Positions 7,091 to 13,970 of a stretch of 34,404 bases of DNA are shown here, one piece after another. The notes under the pieces are model-generated. The model worked only from the letters and a program-made list of their open reading frames with translations, had not been told where the DNA came from and did not search any database. Source of the stretch: Glycomyces tenuis DSM 44171 (lineage in GTDB: Bacteria; Actinomycetota; Actinomycetes; Mycobacteriales; Micromonosporaceae); the NCBI RefSeq assembly GCF_000427885.1, contig NZ_KE386602.1:117750-152153 (forward strand), read 5' to 3'. Within the stretch, counting starts at the first letter, position 1. The number at the start of each line of letters is the position of its first letter. Position numbers and translations under genes: made by a program.

Positions 7091-8161
7091 GTGCGCGACC
7101 CCGACCAGGCACCACGGCAGGAGATCCATCTCCCGCTCCACGGGCCCGTCCCTCCTCGTCCCGTGCCGGCTCGGCACGGTGTCTCGAACCTCGGTCTCGC
7201 GCTGATCGCCGTGCTCATCGCGGTCGCCGCGGTGCTGACCTGGTCTCCGATCCAGCGTCCCGCGGCCGAGCAGGCGGTCCTCTCGTTCCTGGAGGACGTC
7301 CACGCGGGCGATGTCGACGCGGCGCTCGAGCGGATCGCCGACGCCCCGGCGGGTCCGTTCCTGACTCCCGAGGCGCTGAACGCGGACTGGGAGATCGTCG
7401 AGGTGGCACAGGTCGGATACGAGCACGGTGAGGACGGCACCGGCACCGCCCGGGTGTACGCCGAGATCCGCGCCGGGGACGACACCCGACTGGCGCACCG
7501 CTACGAGGTGGTGTTCGAGAGCGGGGAGCCGCGCATCACCGACCGCCTCACCGGCGGCCAGTCCTACTCCGGTGGCATCGTCGAGGTGAACGACGTGCTG
7601 GGACCGGCGCAAGAGGTCTATCTGCTGCCGGGCGTGTACCACTTCTACGGCTCCACTCAGCCTGCGATCGACATGAACATGCCTTCGATGCTGGTCCTCG
7701 GCGACCGGTTCGTCGAACTCGGCGGGGAGCACGCGACCGGTCGGCCGGTCGCCCCCAGACCCGAGCTCACCGCCGAGAGCGAGGCGGCCTTCACCGAAGC
7801 GCTGCACGAATACCTCGACGCGTGCGCGGTCACGCGGGAGCACTGCTCGTTCGGCCATGTCCCTTCGGAGCATCCCTTCGTCGAGGCCGACCCGTCCGAG
7901 CCGTGGCGGATCATCGAGTACCCGAAGGTGATGCTGGAAGGCTGGCTGTTGGCGGGAGGCCTGCGCCTCAGGACGGTCGAGCCGGGCGTCGTGGAGTTCG
8001 ACGCCGTTCCCGAGGACTCGGGCGGCGATGCCGAACCGGTCGCCTTGACCTGTCCTCTGTGGGCGGAGAACCTGATCCTGGCCGTCGACTGGGAGACCGG
8101 CGACTTCGCGATCGAGCAGGAGATCGTCGGCTCGAACACCTGCCACTGGCTGACCGGATGA
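7091..8161 (+). CDS. Hypothetical single-pass membrane protein
   Basis: The 356-residue protein has a Pro-rich cytoplasmic N-terminus (residues 1-30) and one helix at about residues 32-51 (SNLGLALIAVLIAVAAVLT). The external part begins with AEQAVLSFLEDVHAGDVDAALE, a helix pattern that resembles DUF4878/NTF2-like domains of exported actinobacterial proteins. Later it carries Cys residues (DACAVTREHCSF, LTCPLW, NTCHWL) that could form disulfides outside the cell. The GTG at 7091 has GGAG six bases upstream (7081-7084). No enzyme motif is visible. The gene ends at a strong symmetric hairpin. Function is unknown. Confidence 0.72.
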   Translation: MRDPDQAPRQEIHLPLHGPVPPRPVPARHGVSNLGLALIAVLIAVAAVLTWSPIQRPAAEQAVLSFLEDVHAGDVDAALERIADAPAGPFLTPEALNADWEIVEVAQVGYEHGEDGTGTARVYAEIRAGDDTRLAHRYEVVFESGEPRITDRLTGGQSYSGGIVEVNDVLGPAQEVYLLPGVYHFYGSTQPAIDMNMPSMLVLGDRFVELGGEHATGRPVAPRPELTAESEAAFTEALHEYLDACAVTREHCSFGHVPSEHPFVEADPSEPWRIIEYPKVMLEGWLLAGGLRLRTVEPGVVEFDAVPEDSGGDAEPVALTCPLWAENLILAVDWETGDFAIEQEIVGSNTCHWLTG

Positions 8162-8164
8162 CGA

Positions 8165-8192
8165 CGGGAGCGTCCCGGCCGGGACGCTCCCG
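8165..8192. terminator. Perfect palindromic hairpin between convergent genes
   Basis: A 28-base perfect palindrome has CGGGAGCGTCCCGG at 8165-8178 followed immediately by its complement to 8192. It lies between the stop at 8161 and the convergent remnant gene ending at 8207. It would work on both strands. Confidence 0.7.
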
Positions 8193-8206
8193 CATACGAC
8201 CGCCGC

Positions 8207-9076
8207 TCAGCTCGGGACCGCTATGTGGATCCACTCGGCTTCGGAGGGCACCTTCTCCTCGGTGACCACGACGACCATGTACCTGCCCGGCGGGGCCGCG
8301 GCCGGGTTCTCCGGCACGGTCGCGGTGAAGGTCCACGGCGCCGTCTCGGACCCTTCGGAGGCCACCGCGGTGTCCAGCCACACGAAGCGCTGGTCCATGT
8401 TGTTGCCGTGGGTGGTCGAGCCGGGCCGGATGATCGCGACCTCGGCCCCGGTGGTGAGCTCGCCGCCGGAGGCGGTGACGGTGAACGTGCCGCCGTGGTC
8501 GACCGTCGCCTTGTCGGCGGCCGGTTCGAGGCCGGTGATCGCCGGGCGCGGCAGGAACATGTACTTCGGCAGGTAGCGCTCGCCGGTCTCGTTGCCGACG
8601 AAGCGGTACTGGGTGCCGTCCACATGGGTGCCGAAGCCGCCGGTGCTGCCCGCCTTGAGGACGCTGCCGTCGGGCAGGAGCAGCGCCACGGAGTGGTACC
8701 GGCGGACCGTGTGCGCCGAGGCGGCGGGCTCGAACAGCGAGTAGTCGGGGTCGTAGAGCTCGGCCTCGACGACGGCGCCCTCGTCGCTGTCGCCCCAGCC
8801 GTGGCTCGCGCCGCCGCTCACCAGGACCTCCCCGTTGGCCAGCAGGGTGGCGTCGCACAGGATGCGCGGGTGCTCCATGTCGCCGACGCGGTGCCACTCC
8901 CCCGTCAGCGCGGCCGTGTCCACTTCGAAGACCTCGGCGGTGGCGGTGGCCGGCAGGTCCCGGTTCCGGCTGACGATGTCGCGGTGCCGGGTCAGCTCCT
9001 CGTGCTGGCCGCCGACGGAGAGGTGGCGTCCGGTTCGGGTGGTGGTGGGCGACGGGCGCCCCCCGACGACGCCCGG
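8207..9076 (-). pseudogene. C-terminal remnant of a galactose-oxidase-like (Kelch + DUF1929) protein
   Basis: The minus-strand frame is open from a TGA at 9077-9079 to the stop at 8207. It encodes about 289 residues, with no convincing start except an internal GTG at 8923. The content is the end of a Kelch propeller (DLPATATAEVFEVD, then ATLLANGEVLVSGG, then RRYHSVALLLPDGSVLKAG) plus a galactose-oxidase early-set domain (PAITGLEPAADKATVDHGG onward). The Tyr-His pair in RRYHS and the His in GSTTHGNNMDQR correspond to the copper ligands Tyr495, His496 and His581 of fungal galactose oxidase. The Cys and Tyr of the redox cofactor would lie in the missing N-terminal half. Family members usually exceed 500 residues, so this is a truncation with no signal peptide, probably not expressed as an enzyme. 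Confidence 0.72.
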
Positions 9077-9095
9077 TCAGATGTATGGCACAGCC

Positions 9096-9665
9096 CTAAG
9101 CCACCGCGGTGGCCTCGAAGCGCTCGCAGCGCAGCAGCGGCCCCAGGCCGGTGCGGAAGGCGCCTCGGCGAACGTCGGCGAACCCCGGATGGGCGGCGAT
9201 GGTGTCGAACGGGGCGTGCCCCATGTCGTAGACCAGGAGCCGCCCGCCCGGTCGCAGCACGCGGGCGATCTCGGCGGCACCGGCCGCCGGGTCATCCCAG
9301 TGGTGGGCGCTGAGCGAGGCCACGACCAGGTCGAAGCTCTCGGGTTCGAACGGGAGCTCGGCGGCGTCGGCGCGGCGCACCGCGGCGTGCCCCTCCAGGT
9401 TGCGTTCGGCGTGCGCGACCATGTCGGCCGAGAGGTCGACGCCGGTGAGGGCGAGGTCGGGGCGGGAGCGGTGGAGCTCCATCAGCAGCACGCCGGGCCC
9501 TGTGCCGATGTCGAGCAGAGCGCCCCCTTCGGGGGCGGAGCGGGAGGCGTCGGCGGCGATCCTGCGGTAGAAGCGGCGCTTCAGGAGCCTGGCGAGCACG
9601 TCGTACCGCCTGCTGGCCTTGCCGTCGATGGTCCCGTGCCCGTGGCCTCTGGTGTGGTGTCTCAT
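9096..9665 (-). CDS. Class I SAM-dependent methyltransferase
   Basis: The 189-residue protein has the Rossmann methyltransferase motifs in order. Motif I is ALLDIGTGPGVLLMEL (about residues 49-64). The acidic SAM-ribose residue is in LTGVDLSADMV, motif II is FDLVVASLSAHHW, and motif III is RVLRPGGRLLVYD. The start at 9665 is chosen because GGAGG lies five bases before it; an in-frame TTG four codons upstream lacks a site. UbiE/COQ5-like small-molecule methylation is likely, with substrate unknown. It is transcribed divergently from a MarR regulator with two identical-architecture operators between them, so it is probably the main target of that regulator. It ends 19 bases from the broken galactose-oxidase-like remnant. 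Confidence 0.85.
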   Translation of the reverse strand: MRHHTRGHGHGTIDGKASRRYDVLARLLKRRFYRRIAADASRSAPEGGALLDIGTGPGVLLMELHRSRPDLALTGVDLSADMVAHAERNLEGHAAVRRADAAELPFEPESFDLVVASLSAHHWDDPAAGAAEIARVLRPGGRLLVYDMGHAPFDTIAAHPGFADVRRGAFRTGLGPLLRCERFEATAVA

Positions 9666-9678
9666 GCGAGCCTCCAAT

Positions 9679-9695
9679 AGTTGTACCTTGCAACT
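9679..9695. promoter_or_regulatory. MarR operator candidate 1 (AGTTG-N7-CAACT)
   Basis: An inverted repeat AGTTG at 9679-9683 and CAACT at 9691-9695 is separated by 7 bases. It lies just upstream of the methyltransferase start. An identical-architecture copy sits at 9718-9734. Confidence 0.65.
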
Positions 9696-9717
9696 CTCCT
9701 TCTAGTCTAAGATACAT

Positions 9718-9734
9718 AGTTGCTTTGCACAACT
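9718..9734. promoter_or_regulatory. MarR operator candidate 2 (AGTTG-N7-CAACT)
   Basis: AGTTG at 9718-9722 and CAACT at 9730-9734 are separated by 7 bases. The centre is 39 bp from that of the copy at 9679-9695. It lies just upstream of the MarR gene start, so the regulator probably controls both itself and the methyltransferase. Confidence 0.65.
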
Positions 9735-9757
9735 CACCGGAGTCGAAAGGGGCGGCG

Positions 9758-10201
9758 TTGGATCCGGATCGGCTGCACCACCTGCTCATGGACCTGTTCC
9801 GCACCGTCGGCCTCGTCCTCATGGACCGCGCGGTGCCCGGGCAGCCGGTCTCGCTGTCGCAGCTGTTCGCGCTCCACGAGCTCGACCACGAGGCCGGGCT
9901 GTCCCAGCGCGAGCTGGCCGAGCGCCTCGGCCTGGAGAAGAGCACCGTCAGCCGCCTGGCGGCCGAGCTCGAAGCGGACGGCCTGGTCAGGCGCGAGCGC
10001 GACCCGGCCAACCGTCGCCTCTACCGGCTCGAGATCACCGACGCCGGGCGGCGGCTCCACCGCGGGATCGCCTCCTCGGTCCACGCGCGCTACCTCCGGT
10101 GGACCGAGGCGATGACCCCCGACGAGCGGGAAGGGCTCGCGCTCGGGCTCCCGGCGCTGCTGCGCGCCATGCACGGGGAGCGGACGCCGCCGGAGCGGTG
10201 A
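9758..10201 (+). CDS. MarR-family regulator, divergent from the methyltransferase
   Basis: The 147-residue winged-helix protein has the recognition segment LSQRELAERLGLEKSTVSRL (about residues 48-67). The wing follows as RRERDPANRRLYRLEITDAG, which is MarR-like. The TTG at 9758 is chosen because AAAGGGG (9746-9752) lies five bases before it. An earlier in-frame TTG at 9725 falls inside the second operator and has no binding site. Two AGTTG-N7-CAACT sites between this gene and the divergent methyltransferase suggest that it represses both. Its stop is 7 bases from the convergent ketopantoate reductase stop, with no room for a terminator. Confidence 0.87.
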   Translation: MDPDRLHHLLMDLFRTVGLVLMDRAVPGQPVSLSQLFALHELDHEAGLSQRELAERLGLEKSTVSRLAAELEADGLVRRERDPANRRLYRLEITDAGRRLHRGIASSVHARYLRWTEAMTPDEREGLALGLPALLRAMHGERTPPER

Positions 10202-10208
10202 GGGCCGG

Positions 10209-11204
10209 TCAGCGGCGCAGTTCCGCGAGGAGGTCCTCGCCGGCCCAGTCCCGCCTCCCGCCGGACTCGGCGTCGCGGACGAGGGCCACGAGGCGCTCGT
10301 TGACGGGCGCCTCGGTGCCGTGGGCGCGGGCCAGCGAGACGATCTCGCCGTTGAGGTGGTCCACTTCCGTGGTCCGCCCGGCCTCGAGGTCCTCCCACAT
10401 CGACGAGCGCGCCAGCGGGTCGATCGCGAGCATCCGGGAGGCCGCGGCGGTGAAGACCGCATCGGGCGTCCCGAGCAGCGCCGGGATCCACTTGGGCGGC
10501 AGCGGTGTGAGCTTGGCGGGGGCGATTCCGGCGGCGGCGAACGCCGCCAGCGCCTCGCGCTGCGCGGCGGCCAGGCAGCGCCGGTAGGCGCGCCGGGAGA
10601 GCTCTTCGGCCAGCGGCAGGCCGGACAGCGCGTTGACGGCGTTGTTGAGGTTGAGCAGGAGTTTGGCCGCCTGCACCCCTGCCATGTCGTCGCGCTGCGC
10701 GAGCGGCAGGCCGGCGCGTTCGAAGGCGTCGGCGCAGGCGGCCGTCGAGTCGTGGCGCTGCACTTCGAGCTCGCCTTCGGTGGCGGCGTGGAACCAGCCA
10801 GCGCCCCGGTTCACCACGTTGAAGCCGACCGTGCCGGGCAGCACGGTGACGCCTGGGAGGAGTTCGCGGAGCAGCTCGGCGCCTCGCAGGCCGTTCTGGA
10901 AGCTGACGACGACGGCGCCGGCCTTCAGGCGCGGCAGGAGTTCGGCGGCGGCGTCGGCGGTGGCCGTGGACTTCACGGTGACGAGGACGAGGTCCGCCTC
11001 GGAGGCGGCGTCGGGGTTCGTCTCGTACCGGGGCGCGGGGGCCCGCAGTTCGGCGCCGCGCCAGTCGGTGATGGTGAGGCCGTGCCCGGCGAGCTGGCGC
11101 GCGATGCGTTCGCGGCCGACGAACACCACTTCGGCGCCGGTCGCGGCGAGCCGTCCGCCGACGTAGCAGCCCACGCTGCCCGCGCCGTACACGCAGATCA
11201 CCAT
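10209..11204 (-). CDS. panE: 2-dehydropantoate 2-reductase (ketopantoate reductase) family
   Basis: The 331-residue protein begins MVICVYGAGSVGCYVGG, with the NADPH-binding GxGxxG at residues 7-12. It continues with VFVGRERIARQLAGHGL, LVTVKSTATADAA and VVSFQNGLRGAELL, the conserved ApbA/PanE N-terminal segments. In the C-terminal half, AKLLLNLNNAVNALSGLPLA carries the conserved Lys-Asn region of the active site, and SSMWEDLEAGRTTEVDHLNG is the family's signature for substrate binding. It would reduce ketopantoate to pantoate in CoA synthesis. Many actinobacteria carry several paralogues with other 2-keto acid substrates, and no other pan gene is nearby, so the exact substrate is uncertain. 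It is divergent from a TetR gene. Confidence 0.85.
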   Translation of the reverse strand: MVICVYGAGSVGCYVGGRLAATGAEVVFVGRERIARQLAGHGLTITDWRGAELRAPAPRYETNPDAASEADLVLVTVKSTATADAAAELLPRLKAGAVVVSFQNGLRGAELLRELLPGVTVLPGTVGFNVVNRGAGWFHAATEGELEVQRHDSTAACADAFERAGLPLAQRDDMAGVQAAKLLLNLNNAVNALSGLPLAEELSRRAYRRCLAAAQREALAAFAAAGIAPAKLTPLPPKWIPALLGTPDAVFTAAASRMLAIDPLARSSMWEDLEAGRTTEVDHLNGEIVSLARAHGTEAPVNERLVALVRDAESGGRRDWAGEDLLAELRR

Positions 11205-11310
11205 GGACGGATGCTACTCCCGCCGAGGCGGGACGCCGTACGCGACGGTCGTTCGCACTTCGGCCATCCGGTGTTCGCGTGCCGGCCGTTCGACATTGGC
11301 CTCGCCATTC

Positions 11311-11325
11311 GCATATGTATACGCT
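11311..11325 (+). promoter_or_regulatory. Leaderless -10 overlapped by an imperfect palindrome
   Basis: TACGCT at 11320-11325 precedes the ATG at 11333 by seven bases, as in the other leaderless candidates. The overlapping GCATATGTATACGC at 11311-11324 is symmetric at 10 of 14 positions (GC-TAT--ATA-GC), so it may be the TetR autoregulatory operator. Confidence 0.4.
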
Positions 11326-11332
11326 TGCCGAC

Positions 11333-11926
11333 ATGGAGTTTCCGACGTCGCAAGCCCCACCCGCCAAAGACCGCCGGGTGCGCCGCTCCCGGGCCGCGCT
11401 CCTGGACGCCACGGTCGCCCTCGTGACCGAGCACGGCACCGCGGCCGTGCCGCTCTCCGAGATCGCCGAGGCCGCGGACGTGAGCCGCCAGCTGGTCTAC
11501 CAGCACTTCGGCGACCGCGACAACCTCCTGTTGAAGGCCGCGCTCGAGCTGGCGGGAACCGAGCTGGCGCCCCGCCTCGACGGCGTCCGGGACACGCGCG
11601 AGCGCGCGCTGCTGATCGCCCGGCACTTCGCGGCGCACCGGGTGTTCTACCGGGCGCTGTGCAACAGCCCGGTGGCGTTCGCCCTGCACAAGGTCCTCAC
11701 CGGGCTGCTGCTGCCGATCAACCGCCGGGCCGTGCGCCGCGCGCTGGGCGGGGACGGCGCGCCGCGGGAGGTCGAGGACCTCTCGCTGTTCCTGACCGGC
11801 GGTGGCACCGCCTTCATCACCACCTGGGTGGTCGAGGGCGAGGACCCGCTCGACCCCGAGGCGTTCACCGAGCGGTTCATGCGGCTGGTCGCCGTCTTCG
11901 AACGCTCGATCCGGCCCGCCGCGTAG
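11333..11926 (+). CDS. TetR-family transcriptional regulator
   Basis: The 197-residue protein has an N-terminal HTH reading RSRAALLDATVALVTEHG and then VPLSEIAEAADVSRQLVYQH with FGDRDNLL (about residues 18-66). This is canonical TetR helix-turn-helix plus helix 4. The C-terminal ligand-binding part is helical and divergent. ATG 11333 is used because a -10 hexamer lies seven bases upstream and no ribosome binding site is present; in-frame starts further upstream precede the -10. It is divergent from the ketopantoate reductase gene and lies upstream of a TerC gene. Either could be a target, but nothing in the sequence decides it. Confidence 0.87.
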   Translation: MEFPTSQAPPAKDRRVRRSRAALLDATVALVTEHGTAAVPLSEIAEAADVSRQLVYQHFGDRDNLLLKAALELAGTELAPRLDGVRDTRERALLIARHFAAHRVFYRALCNSPVAFALHKVLTGLLLPINRRAVRRALGGDGAPREVEDLSLFLTGGGTAFITTWVVEGEDPLDPEAFTERFMRLVAVFERSIRPAA

Positions 11927-12022
11927 CGATCGCCGCCCGACGGGGCCGAATCCGCCGGGAGCCATGGGAAGACCGTCTTGTTAACTGCGTCATCCGGCGC
12001 TGCTTCGCGGCGCTCACTCGCG

Positions 12023-12158
12023 TACGATGCTGGCGAGCGGCATGATGTCAGTCCGCAGTCGCCATGGCGGCACTATGGACGCCTCCGTTCCGGGACGAGC
12101 TCCGGAAACGCGGGCGCCGCACCCGACTGCCGACAAACCAATCGAACCGGAGGAAGGA
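12023..12158 (+). promoter_or_regulatory. Promoter -10 and structured leader of the TerC gene
   Basis: TACGAT at 12023-12028 is a -10 candidate and would give a leader of about 125 bases before the ATG at 12159. The leader contains TTCCGG at 12088-12093 paired with CCGGAA at 12102-12107. I see no match to the yybP-ykoY manganese riboswitch that often precedes TerC genes in other bacteria. Confidence 0.35.
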
Positions 12159-13160
12159 ATGCTCGAAATCAGCGCACTCACGTGGGCCGTGACCATCGGC
12201 CTGATCGTGGCGCTCCTGGTGGTGGACCTCGTCTTGGCCGCGATACGCCCGCACAAGGTCGGGTTCAAGGAGGCGACCGCCTGGTCGGTGTTCTACATCC
12301 TCATCGCCATCGGCTTCGGCATATGGTTCGGCGCGCAGTACGGCGGGGATTACGGCACCGAGTACTTCACCGGTTACATCATCGAGAAGAGCCTCTCGGT
12401 GGACAACCTGTTCGTGTTCGTCATCATCATGAGCATCTTCGCCGTTCCCGACAAGCACCAGCACAAGGTGCTCACCTTCGGGATCGTGCTGGCGCTCATC
12501 ATGCGCGCGATCTTCATCGCCGCCGGCGCGGCGCTGCTGAACCTGTTCTCGTTCATGTTCCTGGTGTTCGGGCTGCTGCTGGTGTACACGGCGGTCCAGC
12601 TCTTCCGACACCGAGACGAAGACCCCGATGTCGAGAACAACGTCATGGTCAAGGCCGCGCAGCGCTTCCTCCCGGCGACCAACGAGTACCACGGCGGCAA
12701 GCTCTTCGCCCGCGTCGACGGCCGCAGGCTGGTGACCCCGCTGTTCGTGGTGCTCGTCGCCATCGGCAGCGTCGACCTGCTGTTCGCCCTCGACTCGATC
12801 CCGGCGGTCTTCGGCGTCACCGAAGAGGCCTACATCGTCTTCACCGCCAACGCCTTCGCGCTGCTGGGCCTGCGCGCGCTGTTCTTCCTCGTCAAGGGCC
12901 TGCTCGACCGGCTCGTGTACCTCTCGACGGGCCTGGCGATCATCCTGGCGTTCATCGGCGTCAAGCTGGTCCTGCACTGGGCTCACGTCGACATCAGCCA
13001 CTCCGTGCCCGAGATCCCGACGCCGCTCAGTCTCGGCGTGGTGCTCGGCGTGCTCGCGATCGTCACGGTCGCGAGCCTGCTCAAGACGCGGAAGGACCCC
13101 GAGGCCAAGGCGCACGCCGGCTCGCTCAGCGGCGGCCACGACAAGGACGAGTCCAAGTGA
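12159..13160 (+). CDS. TerC-family integral membrane protein
   Basis: The 333-residue protein has about nine hydrophobic helices and the two TerC acidic signatures: EKSLSVDNLFVFVIIMSIFA (about residues 78-97) and GSVDLLFALDSIPAVFGVTE (about residues 204-223). These membrane Asp residues are thought to coordinate or pass metal ions. Family members such as Alx and MeeF-type proteins take part in manganese handling and tellurite resistance complexes. The C-terminal tail is charged and cytoplasmic. GGAGG at 12149-12153 is five bases before the ATG, a strong ribosome binding site. The gene is alone, with a structured leader and a strong terminator. No ter-cluster partners (TerB, TerD) are visible. 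Confidence 0.9.
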   Translation: MLEISALTWAVTIGLIVALLVVDLVLAAIRPHKVGFKEATAWSVFYILIAIGFGIWFGAQYGGDYGTEYFTGYIIEKSLSVDNLFVFVIIMSIFAVPDKHQHKVLTFGIVLALIMRAIFIAAGAALLNLFSFMFLVFGLLLVYTAVQLFRHRDEDPDVENNVMVKAAQRFLPATNEYHGGKLFARVDGRRLVTPLFVVLVAIGSVDLLFALDSIPAVFGVTEEAYIVFTANAFALLGLRALFFLVKGLLDRLVYLSTGLAIILAFIGVKLVLHWAHVDISHSVPEIPTPLSLGVVLGVLAIVTVASLLKTRKDPEAKAHAGSLSGGHDKDESK

Positions 13161-13166
13161 CGGCGT

Positions 13167-13191
13167 CCCCGGGCGGCTCGGCCGCCCGGGG
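13167..13191 (+). terminator. Hairpin terminator after TerC
   Basis: CCCCGGGCGG at 13167-13176 pairs perfectly with CCGCCCGGGG at 13182-13191 around a 5-base loop, starting 6 bases after the stop codon. It also lies beyond the end of the convergent TetR gene and can serve both. Confidence 0.8.
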
Positions 13192-13217
13192 CCCCGTCCG
13201 ACTCGGACGGCATCCGG

Positions 13218-13811
13218 TCACTCGGGGGACCGCTCGGTGATGAGCGGCATGACGACGAGGTCGAGGATCTCGTCGATGACCTCCGGCGGGGCGGGCTTCC
13301 CGCGCGTGAGGAAGTAGTGGGTCATCAGCGACGGCGCGAGGTTGACGATGCGCGGGGCCAGTGCCTCCGGCCGGACCGTGCCGTTCGCGATGCCGGCCTC
13401 GAAGACCTGGGCGACGACGCGCAGGCGCGGGCGCTCGATCTGATCGCGCAGCTCCTCGCCCTCGGGGGTGTCGGTGAGCTCGCCGACGAAGCCGCGGATG
13501 GCCTCGCCGTCGGGTCCGGCCTGGAAGGCGGCGATGCGGCGCATGACCCGGGCGAGGTCGGCGCGCACGTCCCCTGAGGGCTCGAAGTGCTTGTCCCCCT
13601 TTGCCCCCTGGTAGCGGGCGGCGGCGCGGACGAGATGGGCCCGGCTGGGCCAGCGCTTGTACAGCGACGCCTTGCCCGCGCGGGCCCGGGCGGCGACGCT
13701 CTCGATGCGGAGGTTCGCGTAACCGACCTCGGCGAGCTCTTCAAGGGTGGCCTCGAGGATCGCCCGCTCCAGATCGTCTCCGCGGCGGCGGCCCGGTGTG
13801 GATTCAGTCAC
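13218..13811 (-). CDS. TetR-family repressor, divergent from a DHA2 transporter
   Basis: The 197-residue protein has the HTH IESVAARARAGKASLYKRWP (about residues 38-57) after LERAILEATLEELAEVGYAN. This is the TetR pattern with a KASLYKRW recognition helix. The C-terminal part matches the TetR_C groups with LTDTPEGEELRDQIERPRLR and a conserved MTHYFL helix. The GTG at 13811 is chosen because GGAG lies five bases upstream. Two 21-bp operators between this gene and the divergent transporter indicate self-repression and control of the pump, released by a pump substrate. Known family biology supports this arrangement. Confidence 0.9.
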   Translation of the reverse strand: MTESTPGRRRGDDLERAILEATLEELAEVGYANLRIESVAARARAGKASLYKRWPSRAHLVRAAARYQGAKGDKHFEPSGDVRADLARVMRRIAAFQAGPDGEAIRGFVGELTDTPEGEELRDQIERPRLRVVAQVFEAGIANGTVRPEALAPRIVNLAPSLMTHYFLTRGKPAPPEVIDEILDLVVMPLITERSPE

Positions 13812-13824
13812 CTGGTCTCCTAGA

Positions 13825-13845
13825 TAGTGAACGCGACGTTCACTA
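13825..13845. promoter_or_regulatory. TetR operator 1, perfect 9-3-9 palindrome
   Basis: TAGTGAACG at 13825-13833 and CGTTCACTA at 13837-13845 are perfect arms around CGA. The site begins 14 bases upstream of the TetR start codon. Confidence 0.85.
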
Positions 13846-13860
13846 AATGCTAGCGTTGAA

Positions 13861-13881
13861 TAGTAGACGGAGCGTTCACTG
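13861..13881. promoter_or_regulatory. TetR operator 2, imperfect 9-3-9 palindrome
   Basis: TAGTAGACG at 13861-13869 and CGTTCACTG at 13873-13881 lie around GAG, with the same architecture as the perfect site 36 bp away. The right arm keeps CGTTCACT exactly; the left differs from AGTGAACG at two central positions. It lies on the transporter side. Confidence 0.75.
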
Positions 13882-13970
13882 TCGTCGCCCCGCCACCGCA
13901 TCCAATCATCCTCATTCCTTGGAGGTCCCGTGGCTCCGCACGCTCCCGACAGCCTCCCCGGAGGTCGCCA

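Noticed and set aside
8207..8923. Treating the GTG at 8923 as the start of a functional 238-residue protein
   Set aside because: No ribosome binding site, and homology to the Kelch domain continues upstream of it to about 9040; the reading as a truncated remnant fits better.
11930..12158. yybP-ykoY manganese riboswitch upstream of TerC
   Set aside because: I searched by eye for the conserved loop sequences of this class and found none; only a short unrelated hairpin is present.
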